Positions 35,745 through 43,894 of a DNA stretch of 64,000 bases are shown here, in pieces. Source of the stretch: G963704535 sp963704535. GTDB lineage: Bacteria; Chloroflexota; Chloroflexia; Chloroflexales; Roseiflexaceae. Position 1 is the first letter of the stretch; the number at the start of each line of letters is the position of its first letter. Where the stretch lies: positions 4,836,001 to 4,900,000 of the forward strand of contig OY969916.1 in NCBI GenBank assembly GCA_963704535.1. Direction: 5' to 3'. The notes under the pieces were generated by a model. It saw nothing but the letters and a program-made list of their open reading frames with translations, had not been told where the DNA came from and ran no database searches. Position numbers and translations under genes: made by a program.

Positions 35745-35888
35745 TTCGACGCGTGGTCTCAGCCTTCGGCAGAGTGGTACTTTTTCTTCTTTATTACCGT
35801 CGATTGTTGCCCAGCCGGGCAAAAATCGACGGTAATAACATGGGTGAAGTACCTTGCTGCCGAACTTCCTGAGCTTGACGAAGGGCAG
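35745..35888. repeat. Palindromic element with about 50-bp imperfect inverted ends
   Basis: The centre is a strong hairpin (ATTACCGTCGAT at 35793-35804 with its complement at 35825-35836). Outside it GGTACTT, TTCGGCAG and CTTCG/CAG blocks on the left are mirrored on the right (GAAGTACC, CTGCCGAA, CTGAGCTTGACGAAGG). It occupies the nadD-rsmG gap. Confidence 0.65.
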
Positions 35889-35940
35889 GCAAGAGCGGCG
35901 TTGCAGGCGCCACCGCGTAACTCCTGCCATTGAGAAACCG

Positions 35941-36642
35941 ATGGATTTACTCACCACAACCGCCGCCGGCTGGGGGCTGGCGCTGAACCAGACGCAGCTC
36001 GCCCAGTTCATGAGCTATGCCGACGAGCTGCGGCGCTGGAACCAGCACGTGAACCTGACCGCGATCATCGATCCGACCGATATCGTCGTGCGGCATTTCC
36101 TCGATTTGCTGCGCTGCGCGTTGAGTTGGGGCCTGGAACCGCGACGGGTGATCGATGTGGGAACCGGCGCTGGGTTTCCAGGGCTGCCGCTGAAGATTCT
36201 GCGCCCGCAGATCCAACTGACGTTGGTCGAGAGTGTGGAGAAGAAGGCCGCGTTTCTCCGGCATATCGTCGAGGTGCTGGGGCTGGACGAGGTCGAGGTG
36301 GTGGTGGCGCGGGCCGAGGCGGTCGGTCGTGACTGGGCGCATCGGGAGTGGTACGACTTGGCGACGGCGCGGGCCGTGGCGGAGCTGTCGGCGCTGGCCG
36401 AGTATTGCCTGCCGCTGTGCCGGGTCGGTGGCCGGTTTCTCGCGCCCAAGGGGGCCGGAGTCACCCGGGAGGTGGCGGCGGCGCAGGCGGCGATCACGGC
36501 GCTGGGCGGGAAGCTCCTGGCGGTCGAGGCGGTCGAGCTGCCTGCCGTTGAGCAGCGAACCTTGGTGGTGGTGGAGAAGATCGCGCCGACGCCGGGGCAG
36601 TATCCACGGGCGGTCGGGGTGCCGACGCGACGGCCTTTATAA
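35941..36642 (+). CDS. rsmG: 16S rRNA (guanine527-N7)-methyltransferase
   Basis: A 233-aa SAM-dependent methyltransferase of the small ribosomal subunit. Visible: RRWNQHVNLTAIIDPTDIVVRHFLD near residue 35 (family motif W-N-x-x-x-N-L-T), SAM-binding VIDVGTGAGFPGLPLKI near 72, LVESVEKKAAFL, and ATARAVAELSALAEYCLPL with FLAPKG. The ATG at 35941 agrees with family N-termini. The open frame upstream (to 35854) lies in the palindromic element. Confidence 0.94.
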   Translation: MDLLTTTAAGWGLALNQTQLAQFMSYADELRRWNQHVNLTAIIDPTDIVVRHFLDLLRCALSWGLEPRRVIDVGTGAGFPGLPLKILRPQIQLTLVESVEKKAAFLRHIVEVLGLDEVEVVVARAEAVGRDWAHREWYDLATARAVAELSALAEYCLPLCRVGGRFLAPKGAGVTREVAAAQAAITALGGKLLAVEAVELPAVEQRTLVVVEKIAPTPGQYPRAVGVPTRRPL

Positions 36643-36655
36643 AATTGGGCTGCTT

Positions 36656-36717
36656 GGAGATTGGAGATTGGAGATTGATCGCGACGCCGCGAACTCCAAT
36701 CTCCAATCTCTAATCTC
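36656..36717. repeat. GGAGATT heptamer hairpin
   Basis: Three GGAGATT units face AATCTCC/AATCTCT units across a loop. It is followed by a partial family B element (about 36727-36790). Confidence 0.8.
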
Positions 36718-36791
36718 AGGTTCTTTTCTACTTTGCAGTGTGAGTGGAGGGAGACTGAGGGGCTGCCCCCTCAACCCCCTTTTTTCCAGAT

Positions 36792-39700
36792 TTACCGCAG
36801 AACCAGCGGCATGTACAGGCGGGCGGTTTCCAGCTCCACGGTGAAGCCGCCGATCGCCTCCCCATCGAGTAGGACGCCCACGTCGACCCGGCTGACGTCG
36901 CCGAAGCGATATTCTTGCGGCGCGTTTGCCGCTGCCAGCGCGACGCGCGGCGCGAACCGCAGGCGCAGATCGAGGATCTGGCCCGGCTCGATCACGTCCG
37001 GCGGCGAGTCGCCCTCGTCGGTGACGATCTGCGGCACCCAGAAGGGATCGAGGCCAAAGATAGTCGGGCTGATCACCAGGTTGTGTCTGACCAGGTCGGG
37101 GTTGCCGACCTTGAATGGGATATTGAGCTGTTCGAGGACTTGCGGCCGGGCGCGCACGATGTCGATGTTGCGCTGGCTGCGTAGGTCGCGGTAGCCGGCC
37201 TGCTTGAGTGTGACCAGGATACAGCGGTGCAGGTTGTTGCTGGGCGTGGGCGTCCAGTTGACGCAGTACTTGGCGTTGCTGTTGGGCGGCAGCGTCGCCG
37301 TCCGGGTCGCGACGGTGGTGAAGGGGATGCCGGCGCCGAAGTCGGCGACCGCGTAGTCGAGCGTGACGGTGCGCGCGACGCCGAGCGGGTTTTGCAGCTC
37401 GACGCAGATCTGCCTAGGCTGGCCAAGGACCAGCGGGTCGGGGATGACGCTGATCTCCGGCTCCAGCCAGGGCGGGTCAACGTTGGGCGGCAGGTGGACC
37501 GGCGGGACATCGAGCTTGCGGATGCCGCCGATCATTTGATCGCCGATCCAGCCGATCACGTCGATGTGGCAGCCACTGCCGAGCACGACTGGGTCGGGCG
37601 GGGTGACGGTCAGAGTGGCGTCGCGGATGTCGGTCGAGTTGGGGCCGACGTTGGTCAGCAGGGGCGGCGCGACGACCGCCGTGAAGCCGGGGCAGGTGTT
37701 GTCGACGACGAGCGTGATATTGGCGGCGGCGCCGGTGGGGTTGCCGACTTTGAACGTTAGTGTGTCGGGCTGGCCGGCGACCAGGGTCTCGGTGACGTCG
37801 AGGTTGCGCTGGGTTGTGATCACGATCGGCTGCTCGTTGGCGTTGCGGGGCAGTATGGTGATCTTGATCTGGATGCAGTAGTGGCCCGACGAGGCCGGCG
37901 TGAAGATGCCCTGGACGATCACATTGCCGTTACCAGGAATGGTGGCATTGCGGGTGTCGAAGGTGTTGAAGTTCAGGCCAATACCGAAGCGGTTCGGGCT
38001 GGTCTGGAACTCGACGACGATGGCGCGGCTCTCGCTAGTGGCGTTGCTGATCTTGACCGAGATCGTGCTGGGTTTGCCGGCGATCAGCGGGTAGGGGTGG
38101 ATCGCGATCTCGCTCTCGGCGAACATTGGGTCGTCGTTGGGTAGGCGGATGGGCGGGCACTCGACTTTGTGGGTGACGACGTTGCTGGGCACCGGGAGCT
38201 TGCCGGGGATCAGCAGCCCGGCGCGGTTGCTGACGGTGCGCTGGTTGTTGCACTGCGCCTCGCTGACTAGCACTTTGAATGAGACGCTGCCGCTGCCGCC
38301 GGGTGGTATGACCCAGATCAGCGAGCCATCGACGGTGAGCGTGGCGCCTGCGGTGGCGCTGCCGGGCACGTAGTCGGTGTGTGCCGGGATGGTGTCGACC
38401 AGCTTGACCTCGACCTGCTCACAGTTGGTGTAGGTGATGGTGTAGCGGATCACGTCGCCCGGCTCCACGGTGGTGCCACTGGCCGGGTCACTGGTCTTGG
38501 TGACAATACATTCGGGCGGCGGCTGCGGCTCTTGCCCGCATTGGAAGACGCTCATGTATGCGACGGCGTTGAGGAACAGCGTTTTGCCGTCGGGTTCCAT
38601 GACGTTCGGGTTGCCGCTGAAGCCCCATAGCAGCCGGCAGCCCTCCTGGATGATCGAGGCGTGGTCGGTGGTCGGGTTCTCCAAGCCGACGACGGCGACG
38701 TTGGGCGGTGTGTCATTCAGGTAAATGCCGACGGTGTTGACCGGCTCGGTGTAGACAATAACTGAGGCGTCAGCAAGGCCGGTGTAGTAGGCGGGCGGCG
38801 GCGGCGGTACAGTGGGCTTGTTGACCCGATCCTCGGGGCCGTGCCAGCCGTTGGGCCAGCCGATGAAGAGCGACAGCTTGCCGAAGAATGCGTAGCCGCC
38901 CTCGCCAAGGCCGATGATCGGGATGCGGGCGTCCCGGATGCGGTTGACCTGGTCGGGGCTGATATCGGGCGGCGGCGCGGTCGAGCCCCAGCGGTCGAGA
39001 TCGCCGGTGTCGTCGGCGACGATGATCAGGTCGTAGTTTGCGGCGCCGGCGGGGGCGCGGAACACGGTCGTGAGCACGCTGCCGAGCGGGATCAAGTCGA
39101 CGGTGTAGCCGGCGCCGGTGAGCAGGTTGTAGAAGCTGGCCGCGTCGGCGGTGTTGCCGCGGTAGATGTAGGCGATCCGGCCGCGCTGCGGGGTGGTGCA
39201 CGGCCCGTCGGCGAGCTGGGCGAACTGCCAGGTTCGCGGCTGGTCGAAGAACTGATTGCTGGGCCAGCCGTAGTCGTCGCTCATGGCGCTGAACCAGTGG
39301 TGGTAGGCGGCGATGCCGAACAGCTTGCCGCAATCGCCGAGGAAGAAGCGACCCAAGCTGACCTGCCACTCGACGGTCTCGACCTCCTGGTTGGTGGTCG
39401 AGGCCCCATCCCAGAACGACACGATCGCGGCGTTGGCGACGTAGCCATTGGCGACGCCGGTGCCGTTGAAGCTGCTCTTGGTCGTACCGGGGATGTTGAC
39501 CCGCAGCGCGTAGTCATCCTTCTGGGCGAAGTCGTAGCTGCTGCCGTCGGCCTGCGGATCGAGGTAGAGCGAGCCAAAGCGGCCCTCGAAGGTGCCGGGG
39601 TTGGCGCGCATACAGACAAACAGGAGATTACTGTTGTGTTTCAAAAAGACGGTGCCGGTCTTCCCGCCGCCGTCGTCGAACGGCTTGGCGACGGCGTCGG

Positions 39701-39905
39701 TGTACTCGCCACAGTTGCCGTCGACCTTGGGCGCCGTCTGGCTGAACGGGATCACGAGCCGGCCGTCGGCCTGCTGGGCAATGCCAGCCCGCCCGGCGGC
39801 CGTTCCCGGCAAGCCGGTGGCGCCGGCAGCCTGGGCAACCAGGGTGACCAACCAAAGCGCCAACATGATCAGGTGGATGGAAAGACGTGCGGTTCGCTGG
39901 TGCAT
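36792..39905 (-). CDS. Large exported protein with DUF11 and Ig-like repeats
   Basis: A 1037-aa protein. A signal peptide (LIMLALWLVTLVAQAAGATG) leads to a beta-rich region with VDGNCGEYTDAVAKPFDDG that resembles a carbohydrate-binding DOMON/CBM9-type fold. A Rossmann-like segment follows (RIAYIYRGNTADAASFYNLL, DLIIVADDTGDLDRWG). A DUF11 domain (KTSDPASGTTVEPGDVIRYT ... DTIPAHTDYVPGSA) and about three Ig-like repeats come next. It ends TARLYMPLVLR, the Y-[LM]-P-L motif also seen in two other exported proteins here. It is probably surface-exposed; no enzyme activity was identified. The start at 39905 follows AAGGAGG. Confidence 0.8.
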   Translation of the reverse strand: MHQRTARLSIHLIMLALWLVTLVAQAAGATGLPGTAAGRAGIAQQADGRLVIPFSQTAPKVDGNCGEYTDAVAKPFDDGGGKTGTVFLKHNSNLLFVCMRANPGTFEGRFGSLYLDPQADGSSYDFAQKDDYALRVNIPGTTKSSFNGTGVANGYVANAAIVSFWDGASTTNQEVETVEWQVSLGRFFLGDCGKLFGIAAYHHWFSAMSDDYGWPSNQFFDQPRTWQFAQLADGPCTTPQRGRIAYIYRGNTADAASFYNLLTGAGYTVDLIPLGSVLTTVFRAPAGAANYDLIIVADDTGDLDRWGSTAPPPDISPDQVNRIRDARIPIIGLGEGGYAFFGKLSLFIGWPNGWHGPEDRVNKPTVPPPPPAYYTGLADASVIVYTEPVNTVGIYLNDTPPNVAVVGLENPTTDHASIIQEGCRLLWGFSGNPNVMEPDGKTLFLNAVAYMSVFQCGQEPQPPPECIVTKTSDPASGTTVEPGDVIRYTITYTNCEQVEVKLVDTIPAHTDYVPGSATAGATLTVDGSLIWVIPPGGSGSVSFKVLVSEAQCNNQRTVSNRAGLLIPGKLPVPSNVVTHKVECPPIRLPNDDPMFAESEIAIHPYPLIAGKPSTISVKISNATSESRAIVVEFQTSPNRFGIGLNFNTFDTRNATIPGNGNVIVQGIFTPASSGHYCIQIKITILPRNANEQPIVITTQRNLDVTETLVAGQPDTLTFKVGNPTGAAANITLVVDNTCPGFTAVVAPPLLTNVGPNSTDIRDATLTVTPPDPVVLGSGCHIDVIGWIGDQMIGGIRKLDVPPVHLPPNVDPPWLEPEISVIPDPLVLGQPRQICVELQNPLGVARTVTLDYAVADFGAGIPFTTVATRTATLPPNSNAKYCVNWTPTPSNNLHRCILVTLKQAGYRDLRSQRNIDIVRARPQVLEQLNIPFKVGNPDLVRHNLVISPTIFGLDPFWVPQIVTDEGDSPPDVIEPGQILDLRLRFAPRVALAAANAPQEYRFGDVSRVDVGVLLDGEAIGGFTVELETARLYMPLVLR

Positions 39906-40487
39906 CGATACCTCCTTACCTTTGGGTGGCACTTCTCTGCGCCGTGGATGATACGATCAGACGGGTACACGACTCGACCGAGACCTCCTTCTTTGCTTAG
40001 GCAAGGTTTTGGGTGATGCCGTTCTCCTTTACAATCTGGGTGGGGAAAGACTGAGAGGGCAGCCCCCTCACCTCCCTTTTTTTCCCAGAACTGTAAAGCT
40101 CCCAAGAACCTTGTCTTACAAACGGACGATCAACATGCGAGATACACTCGCGAGGTGTCAGCAGAGAGACGGATGATCGATCGGGAATCTTTCCTCCCTT
40201 TCCCGCGTTTGGCGCAACGGCGGGAGAGAAGCCGCGATCAGGGCTGCGAGGTGGGGCTGGATAACAGCGAGGGTACCAGGTTGCACACCCAGGGGCCAGA
40301 GCGGCACTATAGCAGAGGGCGCACTTCTTTGCAACCTGCCGCCGGGCGCATGCGTACAGTAGTTGAACGATGGGCCGGTTTCGTGCTAGAATGGGGAGCC
40401 ATGCGTTCCGGTATGGCACTGGGCCGCGCCGGGTTACATGAAACGTCAATCGTTGTAAGGACCACCAAGCCAATTAAGGAGGCGATG
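39906..40487. other. Intergenic region with a family B MITE
   Basis: It holds a family B element (about 40005-40113, ending AGAACCTTGTC). The remaining 370 bp have no recognised gene, although the pspA frame is open back to 40155. TTGAAC-19-TAGAAT at 40362-40392 is a weak promoter candidate for pspA. Confidence 0.6.
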
Positions 40488-41147
40488 ATGTCCATTTTCA
40501 GCCGCGTGCGTGACCTCATGAGCGCGAATATCAATGCGATGCTGGACTCTGCCGAGGACCCCGAGAAGATGGCGGAGGAGTACCTGCGCCAGCTCACCAA
40601 TGAGCTGTACGAGACCAAGACCAGCGTTGCCTCAGCGATGGCCGACGCAACCAAGCTGAACACCAAAGAAACGCAGTTCGGCGCTGAGTCGGAGCAGTGG
40701 GAGGCGAAGGCGACGGCGGCGCTGCGAGCCGGCAACGAGGAGCTGGCCAAGGCAGCGCTGTCGCGCAAGGTCCAGGCGGCCAAGCTGGCCGATCAGTACC
40801 GGCAGCAGTCGGACGCGCAGGACGAGCAGGTTGAGCAGCTTCAGCAGGCGTTGGTGCAGCTTGAGACCCGCATCGCCGAGACCAGGGCCAAGAAGGAGCT
40901 GATCGTCGCCAAGAAGAACCGGGCGCAGACCCAGGAGGCGATCCAGCGCACCGCGCGCGGCCTTGGCAACATCAGCGCGCTGGACAAGCTGGACCAGTTG
41001 GAGGAGCGAGTGGACGATCGTCTGGCCCAGGCCGATGCGATGTCGAAGCTGGAAGGCGACTCGCTCGAGAACAAGTTCCGCGACCTGGAGCGCGATCAGG
41101 AGGTCGATAACGAGCTGGCCGAGCTGAAGCGCAAGCTGGGGCAGTAA
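40488..41147 (+). CDS. pspA: PspA/IM30 family membrane stress protein
   Basis: A 219-aa, almost entirely helical protein of the ESCRT-III-like PspA/Vipp1 family (MSIFSRVRDLMSANINAMLD, EDPEKMAEEYLRQL, long coiled coil through residue 150, DKLDQLEERVDDRLAQADAM near the end). Such proteins bind damaged membrane from the cytosolic side. The ATG at 40488 is 5 nt after AAGGAGG; the ATG one codon earlier is too close. No pspF, liaR or other psp partner is adjacent. It converges with the glucan phosphorylase gene on a strong hairpin. Confidence 0.92.
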   Translation: MSIFSRVRDLMSANINAMLDSAEDPEKMAEEYLRQLTNELYETKTSVASAMADATKLNTKETQFGAESEQWEAKATAALRAGNEELAKAALSRKVQAAKLADQYRQQSDAQDEQVEQLQQALVQLETRIAETRAKKELIVAKKNRAQTQEAIQRTARGLGNISALDKLDQLEERVDDRLAQADAMSKLEGDSLENKFRDLERDQEVDNELAELKRKLGQ

Positions 41148-41160
41148 CACCTGACCGGGT

Positions 41161-41219
41161 GACAAGGTGAAGGGGTGACAAGGTGAATCAATATCGCCTT
41201 GTCACCCCTTCACCTTGTC
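41161..41219. terminator. Bidirectional hairpin of repeat type between pspA and glgP
   Basis: Perfect 23-bp arms (GACAAGGTGAAGGGGTGACA plus AGG, and complement) with a 13-nt loop, placed between convergent genes. The repeat tract continues (TCGTGTCA units) into the last codons of the phosphorylase gene, where it encodes DDKLTR and the stop. Confidence 0.7.
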
Positions 41220-41225
41220 ATCGTG

Positions 41226-43376
41226 TCATCGTGTCAGCTTGTCATCGCCATACCCGGCGGCCGGCATATAGAACCTGGTCGCGTAGTCTTTGACCATGCG
41301 GCGTGTGCTGAAGACCGGCGCGACCGTGGCGATCGCCTCTTTGGTGACGGGCATCCAACGCTGCGGGATACCGTCGGCGTCCCGCTCGTAGAACATCGGC
41401 ACGACTTCCTGTTCCAGGAGTTGGTAGAGGTGCTGGGCGTCATTCCAATCCTGCTCGTCCTGGTTGGCGTACTCACGCTCCTCGCCGATCGCCCAGCCGT
41501 TGCGCCCGTTGTAAGCCTCCGGCCACCACCCGTCGAGAATACTCAGGTTGGGCGCGCCGTTCAGGCTGGCCTTCTGGCCGCTGGTGCCGCTGGCCTCGTG
41601 CGGCCGGCGCGGCGTGTTCAGCCAGATATCGACCCCCTTGACGAGATGGCGCGCGACGCACATATCGTACTCCTCCAGGAAGACGATCTTACCGACGAAG
41701 CCGGGCTGCTGCGACATCCGGTAGACCTCCTGGATGAATAGCTTGCCGGGGTGGTCGGCGGGGTGCGCCTTGCCGGCGAAGATAATCTGGAGCGGGCGCT
41801 GGCCGTGGTTGAGGATGGCCTGGAGGCGACCGGGGTCCTTGAACAGCAGCGTCGCGCGCTTGTAGGTCGCGAAGCGCCGAGCGAACCCGATCGTCAGCGC
41901 CTCCTCGTCGAGCACCGGCAAGACATCCAGTGACGAACCCATGCGTAGGTGGCGCAGGCGCGTGCGCTCGCGTGCGAACACGACCAACTCACGCTTGAGG
42001 GCGGCCCGCGTCTCCCACAGCACACTATCGGGGATCTCTTGGATCTTCTGCCAGCGCGCCGTGTCGTCCAGGAACTCCTCCCAATCGCTGCCCAGGTATG
42101 AGTCGAACAGGCGCCGCATTTCGGGGGCCAGCCAGGTGGCGGTATGGACGCCGTTGGTAATCGAGGTGATCGGGACCTGGTCCTGGCCCGTGCTCGGGAA
42201 CAGCCATTGCCACATGCCGCGCGCGACGTGGCCATGAAGCTTGCTCACACCATTATGCCGCTCGGACAGCTTCATCGCCAACACCGTCATTGCGAAGGTC
42301 GGCCCCCAACTCTGGTGCTGCATGGCCACGTCGAAGAACTGATCGCGGCTAAGACCAAGCTGCGGCCAGAATTGCCCAAAGTACTTCTCGATCATCGGCA
42401 GCGGGAAGGCGTCGTTGCCGGCCGGGACGGGGGTGTGGGTGGTGAAGACCGAGCGGGCACGGATCTCCTGGAGCGCCTCGGCGAAGCTCTTGCCCTGCCG
42501 CACTAGTTCGCGGGCCAGCTCAAGCACCAGGAAGGCCGAGTGCCCCTCGTTCATATGCCAGACGGTCGGCGTGATGCCGAGCTGGCGTAGCGCCCGGATG
42601 CCGCCGATCCCCAGCACGATCTCTTGAGCCACCCGCATTTCCTGGTCGCCGCCGTACAAGCGCGCCGACAGCTCGCGGTCCTGCGAGCTGTTCGGGTGGA
42701 TATCGGTGTCCATCAGGAACAGGGGGATGCGCCCAACCTGGATTCGATAGACTTTGGCGTAGATCGTGCGGCCAGGCAGCTCGACCTCGACGACAACCTC
42801 ATGGCCGTCGGGCGTGAGCGCCGGTGTCGCGGGGATATCGGCGAAGTTCAGCTTGGCGTAGATCGCCTCCTGCCAGCCGCTCTGATCCAGCCACTGGCGG
42901 AAGTACCCCTGCGGGTAGATAAAGCCAACCGCGACGAACGGCAGCCCCAGGTCGCTGGCCTCTTTGGCGTGGTCGCCGGCCAGGATGCCCAGGCCGCCGG
43001 AGTAGATCGGCAGCGACTCGTGCAAGCCGAACTCAGCCGAGAAGTAGGCGATGGTCGCGTCGCGCGCGTCCGGGTAGGTGCGCTTGAACCAGGTATCGGC
43101 TGAACTCATGTAGCGGTCGAAACTGACCAGCACCCGATCGTACTCCTGTAGGTAGGCTTCATCGGCGGCGGCGGTCTCCAGCCGGCGCTGGCGCACATCG
43201 CGCAGGAAGTCGACCGGATTATGGTAGTCCTGCTCCCACAGCTCCGGATCGATCCGGCGATACAGTTCCTGCGCTTCGGGGTGCCAGGTCCACCATAAAT
43301 TGTAGGCTAGCTCACGGAGCCGTGTGATGCGCTTGGGGATGGGGGTGAAGATCAGATCGGCGCTAGTTATCTCCAC
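41226..43376 (-). CDS. glgP: Alpha-glucan (glycogen) phosphorylase
   Basis: A 716-aa GT35 enzyme releasing glucose-1-phosphate from glycogen or maltodextrin. It has the N-terminal RELAYNLWWTWHPEAQELYR of the short bacterial type, YFSAEFGLHESLPIYSGGLG, VWHMNEGHSAFL, SITNGVHTATWL, and the PLP-lysine region EASGTSGQKASLNGAPNLSI with GWWPEAYNGRNGWAI. The GTG at 43376 is chosen because AAAGGAGG lies 8 nt upstream. The ATG at 43433 abuts a MITE and has no ribosome site. The last six codons come from a repeat tract. With the GH13 gene next door it suggests glycogen use. Confidence 0.93.
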   Translation of the reverse strand: MEITSADLIFTPIPKRITRLRELAYNLWWTWHPEAQELYRRIDPELWEQDYHNPVDFLRDVRQRRLETAAADEAYLQEYDRVLVSFDRYMSSADTWFKRTYPDARDATIAYFSAEFGLHESLPIYSGGLGILAGDHAKEASDLGLPFVAVGFIYPQGYFRQWLDQSGWQEAIYAKLNFADIPATPALTPDGHEVVVEVELPGRTIYAKVYRIQVGRIPLFLMDTDIHPNSSQDRELSARLYGGDQEMRVAQEIVLGIGGIRALRQLGITPTVWHMNEGHSAFLVLELARELVRQGKSFAEALQEIRARSVFTTHTPVPAGNDAFPLPMIEKYFGQFWPQLGLSRDQFFDVAMQHQSWGPTFAMTVLAMKLSERHNGVSKLHGHVARGMWQWLFPSTGQDQVPITSITNGVHTATWLAPEMRRLFDSYLGSDWEEFLDDTARWQKIQEIPDSVLWETRAALKRELVVFARERTRLRHLRMGSSLDVLPVLDEEALTIGFARRFATYKRATLLFKDPGRLQAILNHGQRPLQIIFAGKAHPADHPGKLFIQEVYRMSQQPGFVGKIVFLEEYDMCVARHLVKGVDIWLNTPRRPHEASGTSGQKASLNGAPNLSILDGWWPEAYNGRNGWAIGEEREYANQDEQDWNDAQHLYQLLEQEVVPMFYERDADGIPQRWMPVTKEAIATVAPVFSTRRMVKDYATRFYMPAAGYGDDKLTR

Positions 43377-43432
43377 AGGAACAGCCTCCTTTTCAGCCAG
43401 CAGATGAGGCGACAGAACCGAGCTTATGCTCA

Positions 43433-43524
43433 TATAGCATTCCTATCAGGGTTGTAAGTGGGAAGGGGTTTTTGTGGGGGCTTCCCCCACACCCCCTTTT
43501 ACAACTCATTTAGGAACGCTATAG
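43433..43524. repeat. Family C MITE upstream of glgP
   Basis: TATAGCATTCCTATCAGGGT ... ACTCATTTAGGAACGCTATAG. It overlaps the most upstream possible glgP ATG, leaving the GTG with its own ribosome site as the likely start. Confidence 0.85.
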
Positions 43525-43675
43525 GGCTGATCAAGATCGGCGCCTCGGTCTGCCGCTGCCCAGCGGGCATTGTACGCAAAGATAGAATATCTGTCCAGTC
43601 AACGTTGCTGGTTAGTTGACAAATATGTCAGGGTATGCTACTGTCTGGCCCATTCTACTCACCTAAACCGCTTTA

Positions 43676-43836
43676 AGACAAGGTTTCAGGCGGCGCCATT
43701 TCACTTTACAATGTGATTGGGAGAGCCTGAGGGGCTGCCCCTCAAACCCCCTTTGACAAGGTTTCAGGCGGCGCCATTTCACTTTACAATGTGATTGGGA
43801 GAGCCTGAGGGGCTGCCCCTCAAACCCCCTTTTCTC
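43676..43836. repeat. Two direct copies of a family B half-element
   Basis: About 80 bp starting ACAAGGTTTCAGGCGGCGCC are repeated exactly head to tail (43678-43756 and 43757-43835). The gap 43525-43675 between the two MITE families shows no gene. Confidence 0.85.
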
Positions 43837-43894
43837 AGACTTGTCTCATGCCTCAAATTCGCTTCCGTCATCTTCCATCTTCAGGAGCAATGCT

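Noticed and set aside
40155..40487. 110-residue N-terminal extension of PspA
   Set aside because: Family proteins start at MSIFSRV, and a perfect AAGGAGG stands 5 nt before that ATG.
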